Source of the DNA: Vespa crabro
Taxonomy: Eukaryota > Arthropoda > Insecta > Hymenoptera > Vespidae
Assembly (NCBI RefSeq): GCF_910589235.1
Contig: NC_060966.1
Coordinates: 1,364,001 to 1,428,000, forward strand
Direction of reading: 5' to 3'
DNA length: 64,000 nt
Translations under genes and position numbers: made by a program
Notes under the pieces: model-generated
Databases searched by the model: none
Told to the model about the DNA's origin: nothing
The model's input: the letters and a program-made list of their open reading frames with translations, nothing else
Shown here: positions 39,831-54,150 of the stretch, one piece after another
Layout: every line of letters begins with the position of its first letter
Numbering within the stretch: position 1 is the first letter of the stretch

Positions 39831-42800
39831 TATTATTATTATTATTATTATCGTTATTGTCGTTATTAATATTAATGTTATTATCGTTGTTATCGTTATT
39901 ATTGTTATTTTCTTTAATATTATTATCGTTTCTATCGTTATTATCGTTATTAACGTTATTATTTTTTTATTATTATCTTTATTTTTGTTATTATTTTTAC
40001 TTTCAATATCGTTATTATCGTTATTATTGTTATTATTGCTATTATTATCATTATTATAATCATCATTACCATTATTGTTATTACTATCGATATTATTATT
40101 ATTATTATTATTATCGTTATTTTCATTGTTATGATTATCGATATTATCGTTTTGATCATTATTATTGTTATTTTTATTATTATTATTATCGATATTATTG
40201 TAATTATTTTTAATATTATTATCGATATTATCGTTATTATTGTTATTATTATTACCGTTAAAATCGTTTTTATCGTTACTATTGTTCTTACTGTTATTAA
40301 TACTACTATTACTATCCTTATTATCGTTATAATAGTTATTACTCTTAATATTGTTATTATTACTTCTATTATTATCGTTATTGTCTTTATTATCGCTGTT
40401 ATTATCCTCATTATCGTTAATATCGTTAATAACGCTATTATCTTTATTTTTATTATTATTATTAATATCGTTAATATCGTTATTATCGTTATTATTATTA
40501 TTATTATTGTCGTTAATATCATTATTATTGTTATCGTCATAATCGTTATTATCGTTATTATTGTTCTTATTTTTAACATTACCACTATTATTATCGTTAT
40601 ATTCGTTGTAATCGTTATTATCGTTATTATAATTATTACTATTTTGGTTATTATCGTTAATATTATAATTGTTATTATCGTAATTATCTTTATTAATATT
40701 ATTAATGTTGTCGTAATTATCGTTAATATTATTATCGTTATTATCTGTATTATCATTATTTTTGATGTTATTAATATTATTATTTCGTTATTAAAGTTAT
40801 TACTATATTCGTTGTTATCGATGTTATCGTTATTGTAGTTATTATTATTCTTGTTATTATCGTCGTAAACTATAATATTATTATTATCATTATTATTATT
40901 ATCATTATTATCGTTATTATCTTTAGTATTGCTATTATTATGATAATAATTATCGTTATTAAAATTATTATCATTATTATCATTAATATTCTTATTATTA
41001 TTATCGATATTATCGTTGTTATTATAATTATTATTATCTTCATTAACATTTTCATTATTATTATTATTATTGCTATTATTGTTTAAACGTTATTATTATT
41101 GTTATTATCGTAATTATCGTTATTATTAGTATTATAATTATCATTAATATTGTCATTATTATTATCGTTGTCAACGTTATTACATTTACCTTCGCTATTT
41201 TTATTATTATTAGTATTTTTATTATTATCGTTATTATCGTTATTATCGGTTTTATCGATATTATAGTTGTGATGATTATCGTTATTATCGTTATTATCGT
41301 TATTTTTATTATTAATATTGTTATTATTATCGTTATTATTATTTTCTTTATTATCTTCATTATCGTTATTAGTGTTATTATTCCTAATCTTATTATCGTT
41401 ATTAAACTACTATCGTTATTATTATTATCGTTATTATCCTTATTACCATTATTACTACCGTTGTTATCATTATTACTGAAATCGTTATTCTCAATATTAT
41501 CGATATTATCGTTATTATTATTATTACTACTATTATTATTGTTATCGATATTATTGTTATTATCGTTATTATTATTATCGTTATTATTGTATTTATCATT
41601 ATTATCATCATTATTATAATCTGTACTATCGTTATTAGCGTTATTATCGTAATTATTATTATTAATAATGTCATTATTATCGTTATTATTATTATTATTT
41701 TTATTATTAGAAATATAATCGTAATTACCGTTATTATTATTATTACTGTTACAGTTATTATCGTAATTATCTTTATTATTGTTATTAATATTTTAATTAA
41801 TATCGTTATTATATTTATTAGTTTTATAAACATAATCTATCTTATCTTTATTATCGATATTATCTTTATTATAGTTATTAGTGTCATTTTGAATACTATT
41901 ATTATCGTTATTATTGTTATTATTGTTATTACTATTATTATTATTATTGTTAGTATCGTTATTATCGTTATTATCGCTAATATTATTATTATTATTATCA
42001 TCAGTAATGTTAATATCGTTAATAACGTTATTATTATTATTATTATCATTATTATCGTTATAATTATTATTATTATTATCGTTATTATCTTTATTAATGT
42101 TAGTATTATTATAGTTTTTACTTTGTTATAAATATTATTAGACTTACTGTCGTTATGATTGTTATTATAGTTATTATTGTTTTTATTATTATCGTAATTA
42201 TCGTCATTATCTTTATTATTGTTATTATTATTAACGTAAATATCGTTATTATAGATATCATTATTATAATTATTATCGCTATTATCATTATCATTATATT
42301 TATCGTTATTATTGTAATTATTATTAATATTACTATCGTTAATATTGTTATTCTTGTTTTTCTTATTATTATTATTACAGTTATTATCGTAATTATTTTT
42401 ATTATTGTTATTATTATTATTTTTTATATCGTTTTATATTTATTCTTGTTATAATTATAATCGTTATTATCTGTATTATCGATCATATCTTTATTATTGA
42501 TATTAGTGTTATTATTTTTACTATTATTATCATTATTATAGATTTTATTATTATTATCGTTATTATCGTTATTATCGTTATTATCCTTATTATTGTTATT
42601 ACTATTATTATTATTATCGTTATTATCGGTAATAACGTTATTATCTTTACTACTATTATTATTATCGATATTATCGTTATTATCATTATTATTATTTTTA
42701 CTAATGTCTTTTCTATCGTTGTTATTATTATCGGTCTTATCTTTTAAAGTTTTTATTATTGTTATCGTTATTATCGATATTATCGTTTTAATTGTTATTA

Positions 42801-42844
42801 TTGTTATAATTACTACTATTATTATCGCTGTTATCGTTATTGTC

Positions 42845-42891
<47 letters not shown>

Positions 42892-45098
42892 GGTTATTAT
42901 CGTTTTATTCGTTACTATTATTATTATTATTATTATCGTAATTATCGTAATTATCGTAATTATCATAATTATCTGTATTATCTTTATTATTATTATTGTT
43001 ATTATCGTCGTTAATATCGTAATTATCGTTCTTATTATTATTGTTATTATCGTTATTATTATTATTATTGCTATTATCGTTATTATCGTTATTTTTGTTT
43101 ATATCGATATTATTATTATTACCATAATCGTTATATTTGTTATCATTAATTTCATTATTATCGTTATCGTCGTTAATATCATTATTATTATTTTTACTAT
43201 TGTCGTTATTATCGTTATTATTTTTATGGATAATACGATTATTATTGTTATTCGTGTCATTATTATATTAATTATTATCCATTTTATTGTTCCTATTGTT
43301 ATTATTTTTATCGAAATTATTGTTGTAATCGTTAATATTACAACTTTTATTATTCTTATAATTGTTATTATTGTTATTATTGTTATTATTATGATCGTTA
43401 TTATCGTTAACTACATTATTATCTTTATTGGTTTTAATATTATTATCGCTATTTTCGTTATTATCTTTATTATTGTTAATATTATTATCGTTATTATCGT
43501 TAATGTCGTTCTTGTCGTTATTATTCTTACTATTGTTATTATTAGTATTATTATTATGGATGTATTCGTTAATATTGTTATTAATTTTATTAGTATTATC
43601 GTTATTATCATTATTATGGTTATTATTATTTTTAATACTATCATTTGTAATATTATTATCGTTTATATTGTTAATATTATTATTATTGCTATTGTCGATA
43701 TTATCGTTATTATTGTTACCGATATTATCTTCATAATCATTATTCTTGTTCTCATTATTATTATTATTATTATCGATATTATCGTTATTATCGTTAATAT
43801 CGTTATTGTAGTTGTATTGTTATTATTATTATGGCTATTATATTTAATATAGCATTTATCTTTATTATTAATATAAATATTACCGATATTATCGTAATTA
43901 TTGTTATTATCATTATTATACTAAATATCGTATTAGTTATTTTTATTATTATTATTATTGTGGCTTTATCATTAATATCGTTATTATTATTATTACTATT
44001 AAAGTTATTATCGTTATTTTTTATTTTTATTATCTTAATGATGGTTATTATTGTTATTATTATTATTTTTATTAATATCGTTATTATCGTTCTTATTGTT
44101 GTTATTATAATCGATGTTATCTTTATTATTGTTATTGTTGTTGTCGTTATTATCGTAATTATCGTTATTGTTATTATTATTATTATTGTTATGTTCGATA
44201 TTATTAATATTAATATTATTATTTTATCGTTATTATCATTATTATCGATAATATCGCTATTATCATTATTATTATTTTCGTTATTACCTTTAATAACGTT
44301 ATTATCATTATTATTGTTGTTTTTTTATTGTGGCTTAATTGCTATTGTCGTTATTCTTGTTATTAATATTATTGTTTTTTTCGTTATTATTGTTACCATT
44401 ATTACTATTATTATCGATATTATGATTATTATCGTTATTATTGTTATTACTATACTTATTGTTGTCATTAATATCTTTTTTAACCTTATTATTGTTATTA
44501 TTGTTTTTATTACTACGATTATTGTGGTTATTATCATTTATGTTGTTATTATTACTAATATTAATATTAATATTATCGTTATTAACTTTATTTTCGTTAT
44601 TATTATTATTACTATTATCGTTAATATAGTTATTTTTTATCGTTGTTATCGTAATCATCGTTATTATTGTTATTACTTTTATTATTATTAATATCGTTAT
44701 TATCGAACTTATTGTTGATATTATAATCGATACTATCTTTTTATATCGTTATTATTGTTATCACCATTATCGTTATTATCGTTATTATCGTTATTATCGT
44801 TATTATCTTTTTTACTGCTTTTATTATTATTATGGTTATTATCCTGATTATTATTATTACTATTACCATTATTATCATTATTACAGTTATTATCGTTATT
44901 ATCGTTGTTATTATTATTATTATTAATATTAATATTATTGTCATTATTATCGCATTATCGTTATAATTATTATTATGCATTTTATCATTATTATCTTTAT
45001 TATCGATATAAACGTTATTATTATTATTATGCTCGTTATTAACATTGTTACAGTTATCATCGTTATTGTTACAATTATTATAGTTTTTAACGTTATTA

Positions 45099-45139
<41 letters not shown>

Positions 45140-46318
45140 GTCGTTAATATTAGTATTATCATTATTATCGTTATTATCATTAGTACCGTTATTATTATTA
45201 ATATAATTGTTATTATCGTTATTATCATTATTGTTGCTATTATTATTATTTTTATTATCGGTATTGTTATTTTTATTCTTATAATTATTGTCGTTATAAT
45301 TATTATTATTACTATCGTTATAATTGTTATTATTTTTATTAGTATTATTATTACTACTATTATTATCGTCATAATAGCTATTATTATTATTATTATTATT
45401 ATTATTATCATTATTATTATTATTATCCTTATTTATGGTTATTATCCTTATTGTTGTAATTATTCATATTGTTATTATCCTTATTATGGTTATTATTATT
45501 ATTACTATTAACGTTATCATCATTTATGTCGTCTTTTCGCTATTATTATTACCGTTATTATCGTTCTTATCGATAATGTCGCTTAAATCTTTATTCTTAT
45601 TTTTATTATTATCGTTATTATTGTTATTATTATTGTCGTTATTATCGTTAATATCGTTAATATCGCAATTATTATTTTTATTACTTCGTTATTATCGTTA
45701 ATATTGATATTATTATTATTTCCATTATGATTATTATAGTTATTATTAATATCGTTAATTTCGTTACTTTCGTTATTATTATTATTACTATTATCGTTAT
45801 TGTCGTTGTTATTATTAATGTTATTATCGCTATTACCGTTATTATTGTTGTTATTATTATTATTATCGATATTATCGTTATAAATGTTATTATTATTATC
45901 AATATTATTGTTATTATCGTTAATATCGTTATTATTGTTAATATTGTTATAACTGTTATTTTTATTACTATTATAATCGCTTTTATCCTTATTATCGTTA
46001 TTATTACTATTATTATTATCGTTATTATCGTTATTATTAATATCGTTATCTTCTTTTATATCGTTATTATCTTTATTATTGTTTTCGCTATTATCGTTAT
46101 TATCGCAATTATCGTAATTATTATTATTGAAATCATTATTATTATTAACCTTATTATCGTTATTATCGTTATTATTGATAACACTTTTATTATAATTATT
46201 TCCGTTGTTGTTATTAATATCGTTATTATTAATATTATTATCATCGTTATTAACGTTACTATTGTTATTATTGTTATTATCGCTACTATTGTTATGGTTA
46301 TTTTCTTTTTTATCGTTG

Positions 46319-46350
<32 letters not shown>

Positions 46351-47690
46351 ATTATTATTACACTTATTATCGTTATTATCATTATTATTATTATTTTTAT
46401 CGTTATTATCGTTATTAATTTAATCGTTATTATATTTACTATCGATATTATTGTTATTATTATTATCGTTATAATCGTTAATATCGTTATTATCTTTATT
46501 AGTATTATTGTTATTATCGTTATTATCGTTATTATCATTAGTATCGTTATTATAATTTTTTTTATAATTATTATTATCATTATTATCGTTAATATCGTTG
46601 TTATCTTTATTATTATTATTATTATTATTGTTATAATCGTTATTACCGTTATTAATATAATTTTTGAAATTGTTATTATCGTAATTATTATTAACGTCAT
46701 TATCGTTATTATTGTTAAAATTGTTATTACTATTACTATTTTTTTTCTTATTATCGTAATTATTGCATTAGCTATTATCGTTATTATTAGTATTATAATT
46801 ACCTTTATTAACATCATTATCGTAATTATTGTAATTATAATTATCCTTGTCATTATTATTATCTTTATTTTCGATATTATTATCATTACTATTAATGTTA
46901 TTATCGTTGTTAACGTTTCATTTGTTATTATTCCTTTCGTTAATATCGCTCTTATTGTTATATTTATTACCGTTTATGTCGTTACTATTGCTGTAATTAT
47001 TATAATTATTATCACTATTATGATTATTATAGTTATTATCGTTATTTTTCATATTATTATTATCGTTATTATCGATATTATTATTACTGCAATTACCGTT
47101 ATAATCGGAACTGTTATAATAGTTATTATCGTAATTATCGCTACTATTGTTATTAACGTTATTATCGTTATTATTGTTATTATCGTTATTATCCTTATTA
47201 TTGTTATTATTATATTTATTATCGATATTATTGTTCATATTGTTATTATTATTATCGATATTATCGATATTATCGTTATTTTTATATAGTTATTATCGTT
47301 CTTATTGTTATTATTTTTAATATTGGTATTTCTATTATTATTATTATAGTTATAATCGTTATTATCTTTATTATGATTATTATTATTACCGTTATTATTT
47401 TTATTATTACAATCGTTTTTATGGATAATATCGTTATTATTGTCATTATTATTTTTATAAATATCGATATTATCATTAATATCGTTATTATTATTATCTA
47501 TGTTATTGTTATTCTCGTTATTATGATTAACGTTATTATCGTAGTTATTGTTATTATCGTTATAATTACTATTATTACCATGATTATCGTTATTATTATT
47601 ATCGTTATTCTCGTTATTATCGTTAAAATATTAATTATTGTTTTTACTATTATTATTATTATAATCGTTATTATCGTTATTATCGTTATT

Positions 47691-47728
<38 letters not shown>

Positions 47729-47844
47729 GGTTATTATCTTTATTATTATATTCCTTGTTATCGTTATTATCGTTATTATTGGTATTATTGTTTTTATTAC
47801 TAATATTATTTTCGTAATTATCGGTATTATCGTTATCATTATTA

Positions 47845-47885
<41 letters not shown>

Positions 47886-48485
47886 GTCGTTATTATCTTT
47901 GTTATCGTTATGATTATTATTATTGTTGTCGTTATTATCGTTATTATCTTTATTATTGTTATTATGATTATTATTATTATGGTTATTTTTGATATTATTA
48001 TAATCGTTATTATCTTTTTTATCGGTTTTAATGTTTTCATTATTATTATTATCAATATAATCGTTAAAATTGTTAGTATTATTATCGATATTATCGTTAT
48101 TATGGTTATTATGATTATCGATATTATCGTTATATTTGTTATTATCGTTATTATCGTTATTATTATTATTTTTATCGTAATTATTGTTTTTATCGTTATT
48201 ATTCATATTATTATTATCGTTGTCACAGTTATTGTCTTTATTTTCGATTTTATTGTTATTATTATTATCGTCATTATTGTTATTATTATTATCGTTCTTA
48301 TCGTTCTTATTGTTATTATTGTTAATGTTTCAATTATTTTTATTATTATCGTTATTATCGTTATTCTCGTTATTATTTTTATTGTTATTATTTTTATTAT
48401 TCTTATAATTATTATGGTTACTATCATTAATATTTACCTTATTATTATTATTATCGTTTTTATCGTTATTATCGTTATTACTAAT
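38311..48485 (-). repeat. Microsatellite-like array, T-rich strand on top
   Basis: The longest uninterrupted array in the window (10.2 kb), ATTATCGTT/ATT type. 38880-40850 is a direct copy of 13790-16500 with an internal deletion. From about 41 to 48 kb I saw no copy elsewhere in the window and no gene, RNA gene or transposon. Confidence 0.94.
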
Positions 48486-48763
48486 CTCTGTGTGGGTGGG
48501 GAAGTAGAATACTCTCATAGTACTCCCTGCTTGTCCTAGGAGGCGACTAAAATGGACTGTGTGATTGGCGTGTGAATGTTCTTGTACGGCTATTCCTATC
48601 TTTGTTCTTCTTTTATATCTTTTTCTATACTTTCTCTCCCTCTCAAACTTTTTTCCGTTCCTTTCCTTTCCTTTGGTGAGCTTTCCTCCCAATTATTATA
48701 TTTCTTAAGAAGGATAGTATAGAAATAGTTAAAAGAGGGCGTGGGAAGGACACCCACGCTACG
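48486..48763 (+). promoter_or_regulatory. LINE 5' leader, third copy
   Basis: Carries the conserved block TCCTAGGAGGCGACTAAAAT (48533-48552) and GTGAATGTTCTTGTACGGCT. It precedes ATG 48764. The function is inferred from position and conservation among three copies. Confidence 0.5.
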
Positions 48764-49921
48764 ATGGTGTCAAGTGATGTTAGGGCAGGCCACCTGCCGT
48801 AGTCATCCAGCAACTGCCAGGAGCTTCGTGTAAGCAGCCTGGCTCCAGCTCTGGATATTACATCAGGAAAAGCACCACAGATTGGCGATCTGGCCTGCGG
48901 TGTGTCTATAGCTCCAGGAAGAGTAAGATATGAGGGTAGCCACTTGGAGAAGAGACAATTGATTGCCAGGGCCGTTGATAGTACGCGGTTCTCCGGCCTG
49001 ACATCACCTATCCAGTCTGCGAAGGGGACACCACAAGATGGAGAGAGTGAGAAACTCGCCCAAGCGAAAGATCTCCTTGCCGAAATGAAGGAGACTATTA
49101 CTACGCAACCTAACATTAACAACGCGATTAAGCATGGGCTCCCAGAACTGGTGGACATCATAGACAGTCTTGAGTTCATTTATAAATCTCGAAAAAAGGT
49201 CAATAAGGGAGCGGGGACCCTCGCCCGAGTTTTTCAGAGCCATTTGACAAATTCTACTACTGATGTCGGCGCAATTAAGAGAGTAGCCACAAGTCCGCCG
49301 CAGTTGCCTGAAAAAAGCCTCAAAAGACCGAGGAAATAGACGACGATGTCCGACGCCACCAAGTGGACGGTGGTCGAGAAGAAGAGGAAAAATAATCAGA
49401 ATCCAGCGAAGAAGGCGACGAAACACTATCCTAGATCTGCGCTGGAGATACGGGACTGCGATTGCTGCACGTCGTTGGTGGAATTCGAGGAGGCCCTAAT
49501 GAGGACCTTGCCAGACTATGCGGGGAAACAAGAGGTTAAATTGACGAATCCCAACGCGAGACAACAATGCTTGGCCATCGTCAGTCTAAAAGAGGAAGCA
49601 GCTGCGAAGCTTTAAAAGGTCGGCCGAGTGCTGGTCGGCTTCGTCAGCTGAAGGGTCAGCCGAAGAGTAGAAGTAATGCGATGCTATCGCTGTCTCGACT
49701 ATGGTCACTATAGCACCAAGTGCAAGGGCACTAATCGCAGTAAGTTTTGTTATTACTGCGGCGGCACGGGGCACAAGATCAGAGACTGTAAATTCAGGGA
49801 GCCTACTTGCTGTTTGTGCTCCAATAGCGTTGATGAACTTAAGAAGCACTTGACGGGATCAAGGGCCTGCAAAGATTTCCAAGTGGCCCATGCAACAGCC
49901 AACAAGAGGAAGACAGGATGA
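48764..49921 (+). pseudogene. LINE ORF1 (Gag-like, CCHC knuckles), centrally deleted
   Basis: One frame runs from ATG 48764 to TGA 49919-49921, broken by in-frame stops including one soon after the start and others at 49337-49339 and 49613-49615. Recognisable segments are GTPQDGESEKLAQAK, LPDYAGKQEVKLTNPNARQQ and three Cys/His knuckles in 49676-49921: CYRCLDYGHYSTKC, CYYCGGTGHKIRDC and C-X2-C-X9-H-X6-C. The SYADVV and RIGGVLLEL region present in the 30-kb copy is missing. Its stop overlaps the ORF2 start as ATGA at 49918-49921. In related elements ORF1 binds the element RNA; here no full protein is possible. Confidence 0.86.
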
Positions 49922-52881
49922 AAGTACTTCAGGGAAATCTCAATAGGAGCAGGACAGCACACCATCTTCTATCCCAGCTCAGCTCTGAGAAACAAGCTGA
50001 TATCGTTTTAATCAGCGAACAGTAACAGGACAGAACAGGATTAGGAATGTACGCAAACGAATTGGTCACCGCGGCCATCTGTATCCAAGATCCCCGATAT
50101 GTACATGTGTCATTTCAAGGACCCGGATGCGGATACGTTTAGGTAAGACAACTCGACGACTTATGTCGGTGTATATCTCACCCCGAACGACCGGATAGAC
50201 GACTTCCAGACCAAACTGGACGATCTGGAACACGCGCTGCGGAAAATGCAAGGGGATCTCATTGTGGCTGGAGACCTCAATGCCAAAGCTCTCGAATGGG
50301 GGGAGGCCAGGCCAGACTCCAAAGGAAGACGTATCATGGAGTTGGCGTCGAGCTAGAGCTATCAATACTCAACACAGGCTCGACACCAACCTTCCGTAAG
50401 TCTGGCTACAAAGAGACGATCCCGGACTACTCTCTAGCCAACGAAAACTTGTGCCTAGAGTCGCAGGCTGGCGTGAAAATGAGGATTAAACCGGGAGCGA
50501 CAATCAGTACATCCTATTCGATGTACACCATAGGCGACCAGCCGTGACAAGTGCAGAAAGACCTCTCCGGTGGAACATTGCAAGAATGGATCGAGATAGG
50601 CTGTCTTCAGTCATAGAAGAAAGTTGGAGATACCTTAAAATTGCTTCCGTGAGTCTATCGCCATCAGCACAAGCCAGGATGATTACTGCAGCTTTTATGC
50701 AGCTCATGTAAATGGCTTGCGCTCTAGCGGTGGCAAAGAAGACCACGTAACGGCAGGGGCGTCCTGTATACTGGTGGCGAACGAGATCGCAGATCTTCGT
50801 AAGAAGTGCTTAAGGCTTCACCGTTTGGCATAACGAGCGAAGAAATGTGAACTCGACGCTGCTCCCTTGGCTGCAGAGTATCAAGCGGCCAAAAGAGCTT
50901 TGAAGTGGGCAATCATGTCCAGTCAACGACGGTGCTGGAAGTAGCTGTGCCTGGAAGTCGATAAGAATCCGTGGATATTAGGGTATCAGATCGTTACCCG
51001 CAAGCTGGGGACTCAAACGCAAGGAATCCCTCAGAACGCGAGGACGTTGGAATACATCGTGCATACTATATTCCCCTCACAGCCGAAAAGAAAGATTAGC
51101 ATAGCTGCGCCTGGCATAACAGAGACGCCACAATTTACGGTAGGAGAGCTACTCAGGACCGCAACTTCTATGCGGAACAAGAAAGCTCCAGGTCCTGACG
51201 GACTTCCAGCGGAAGTAATTAAAGCCGTCGCGCAAAGTCACTCTAAGCTCTTGCTAAATGCGTACAACATGTGCCTCAGGGAGGGCATCTTCCCCGCCCC
51301 GTGGAAGAAAGCGAGGCTTGTGCTCATCAGCAAGGAAAAGTGTCCAGCAGAGGCAGCTTTGTCATACAGGCCTATATGTATGCTCGATACGGCTGACAAG
51401 CTCCTGGAGACGCTGCTTAGGCCACGGCTGCTCGCAGCCGTGAGGGCATCAGGGGATCTTGCTGCTCGCCAGTATAGATTTCGATCCGCCCTCTCCACGC
51501 TGTTGAGGAGGTTGTCAAGGCCGCAAAAATGACAGAGTGCGGGAATCACCATTCCCGCCCTTTGTGTCTGCTGGCCACCTTTGACGTAAGAAATGCCTTC
51601 AACTCCGTCAGATGCGACTTGGCAATGGAAGCGCTCTAATGTAATTTCAGAGTTCCGGGGAACCTACTCCGAATACTCGGGGATTATCTGAACGAGCGCT
51701 TCCAAAAATACAATACTGGCAATGATCCAAAAAGCTTGGAGTTGACATCGGTGGCAGCTCAGGGCTCCATACTAGGACCGGATATGTGAAATATTTTCTA
51801 CGACGATATCCTACGTATGGAAGTACTTGAAGGCGCTTTCTTCGTTGGATACGCAGACGACATTGCAGTTGTCTTAATTGTAAGAAACACGGAGGGGGCA
51901 CAACTGCAGCTCAAACATGTCATGCGGATTCATTTCCTGGATGGAAGAACACGGGCTATCCTTAGCAGCACAGAAAACAGAGATCGTGCTACTAACGAAG
52001 ACGCGCATCAACACCTTGCGCAACTTCACCGTAGGAGACGCGACGGTCCAGGCAAAGCCGTCTGTCAGGTACATTAGAATAATGCTCGATTGCACACTGA
52101 ATTACGGATGCATATAATAAGGGCGGCTAACAAGGCGGCAAATGTTGTAGCCACGCACGGCACACTTATGGCCAATGTCAACGGCCCCCGACCGTGCATT
52201 AGGCGAATACTGATGCGTGCCGTCGAAGCAGTGATACTGTACGGCGCAGAAGTATGGGCGGAGGCGCTGCGAAAAGAGAATTATCGCAAGCGCATAGCCG
52301 CGGTACAAAGGAGGGGCGCTCTCCGAATCGCTTGCTCCTACCGCACGGTCTCTGAGACCGCGGTGCTAGTGCTCGCGGAGGTAATCCCGATCGATCTACT
52401 AGCCCAGGAGAGACAATTCGTCCACCAGCAAAGGTACTCTTTGAGTAAGGAGGAGGCATCATGGCTCGCAATGTCTACCAGCATCGAGACCTGGCAAAGC
52501 AGATGGAAGCAGGAAACTACTAAAGCCCGACTCATCAACCGACTAGAGAACTGGATAAACTCGGAGGCGGGAGAATTAGATTTCTCCCTCACACATTTCC
52601 TGACAGGGGATGACCTGTTCTGCTCCTACCTCGCAAAAATGAGGAAGGTTGCTGATGGAAACTATCCCTTTGGCGACTCAAACGTCGACGATGCCCACCA
52701 CACTTTCTTGATATGCGCACTATTGTGCGCCGAACGATTTGCCTTGGAACAGGAGCTCGGAGACATCTCGCCGGACAGCATAGTCGAGAAAATGCTGCGA
52801 GGGCAGAAGGAGTGGAGCAGGATTGCCTGCAAAATGAGGGCAATCTTACGTAAAAAGATGAAGGAGATGGGCGGCCCATAG
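49918..52881 (+). pseudogene. LINE ORF2 (endonuclease, RT, C-terminal domain), multiply broken
   Basis: ORF2 starts at ATG 49918 with MKVLQGNLNRSRTAHHLL, the APE-type endonuclease start, and meets a TAA about 35 codons on. Later endonuclease motifs TYVGVYLTPND (~50160) and VAGDLNAKALEWG (~50270) are legible in shifted frames. 51047-51532 gives the RT N-terminal part (KKAPGPDGLPAEVIK, WKKARLVLISK). The YADD motif is in 51817-52077. 52090-52881 is an open 263-codon C-terminal stretch with WQSRWKQETTKARL and DDAHHTFLIC, ending at TAG 52879-52881. At least three frame changes and several stops make it dead. An intact ORF2 would nick the target and copy the LINE RNA into it. Confidence 0.88.
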
Positions 52882-53161
52882 AAGTGCCACCATCGTATCA
52901 CCAGGTTCCTGACACGAAGAACCAAATCGTCGGAGTCCTATTTAATGGGACATGATGAAGTGACGCCATTTCGAAGTAATGTGACATGGTTTCACTATGC
53001 CAATAGGATGGATATGAGTTTAGTCGGTAGTGTCTATTGCTACGGTAACCCCAACTCCCCAGGAACTTTAACGGGAGAGCCAAATGGTAAAGGGTTCTTC
53101 TAGTCTGCAGGTTCCAAGGGTCAGTGCGTAAAGTTTGGCATTCTCAGACCTTCAAAAAAAA
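52882..53161 (+). other. LINE 3' UTR and A-tail, second copy
   Basis: Includes GGTTTCACTATGCC, AATGGTAAAGGGTTCTTC and TTTGGCATTCTCAGACC before A8. Nearly identical, inverted, to 10588-10866. Confidence 0.85.
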
Positions 53162-53350
53162 TAAAGTTAATAACGTTATTTACTTTAATATTATTATTAT
53201 TCTTATCTTTAATATCGTTAATATTGTCATTATAATCGTTATAATCGTTATTATCGTTATTATTGTTATTATTGTTATTATTGTTATCATTACTACTATA
53301 ATTATCGTTATTATACTAATTATCGTTACTATTATTATTACTATTATTAC

Positions 53351-53384
<34 letters not shown>

Positions 53385-54113
53385 GTCGTTATTATCTTTG
53401 TTATCGTTATTAATATTATTACTATTATCGTTATTATCGTTATTATTGTTATTTATATTATTATTATTATTATCATTATAAACGATAATATTATTAATAC
53501 CATTATTATAGTTATTATCGTTATTATCGTTATTATAATTATTAATATTATTATCATTCTATTCGTTATTATCGTTATTATTGTAAATACTGCTACTATA
53601 ATTTACGTTATTATCGATATTATCGTTATTATTATTATTATTGTTGTTATCATCGTTATTACCGTTATTTTCCCTATTATCGTTATTATCGTAAATAATA
53701 TTATTTTTATTGTTGTTGTTATCGTTATTATTTTTATTATTGCCATTATTCTTATCGTTCTAATCGTTCTTATCATTATTATCGATATTATTATTAATAT
53801 TAATATCATTATTATCGTTACTATCGTTATTATTGTTCATATTATTATTGTCATTATAGTTATAATTGTTATTGTTATTATTAATATTATCGCTATTATC
53901 ACTATTATAGTTTGTATCATTAATATCGTTTTTATCTGTATTATTATTATTATTATTAACACTAATATCGTTATTATCGTTATTAATATTATTATTAATA
54001 TTATCGCTAATATCGTTATTATCGTTATTAATATAATTATTATTATCACTTTATCGTTATTATTGTTACTATTACTACTATTATTATCGTTATTATCGTT
54101 ATTATTATTATTA

Positions 54114-54150
<37 letters not shown>

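Larger units (their letters stand above)
48486..53161 (+). mobile_element. R1-like LINE with both 5' and 3' ends (4.7 kb), inactive
   Basis: The most complete copy: 5' leader from CTCTGTGTGGG, ORF1, ORF2, 3' UTR and an A8 tail at 53154-53161. The array on both sides is T-rich, so the element is sense on that strand. Against the 28-kb copy it lacks about 0.3 kb of central ORF1 (join near 49425), so an intact element should be about 5 kb, which is usual for R1-clade LINEs. ORF1 keeps one frame but has stops; ORF2 has stops and frameshifts. The 3' flank is shared, inverted, with the copy at 10588. Confidence 0.93.

Noticed and set aside
48486..53161. Dong/R4-type LINE, known to sit in TAA repeats
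   Set aside because: Dong-type elements have one ORF and a restriction-like endonuclease after the RT. This element has two ORFs and an APE-type endonuclease before the RT.
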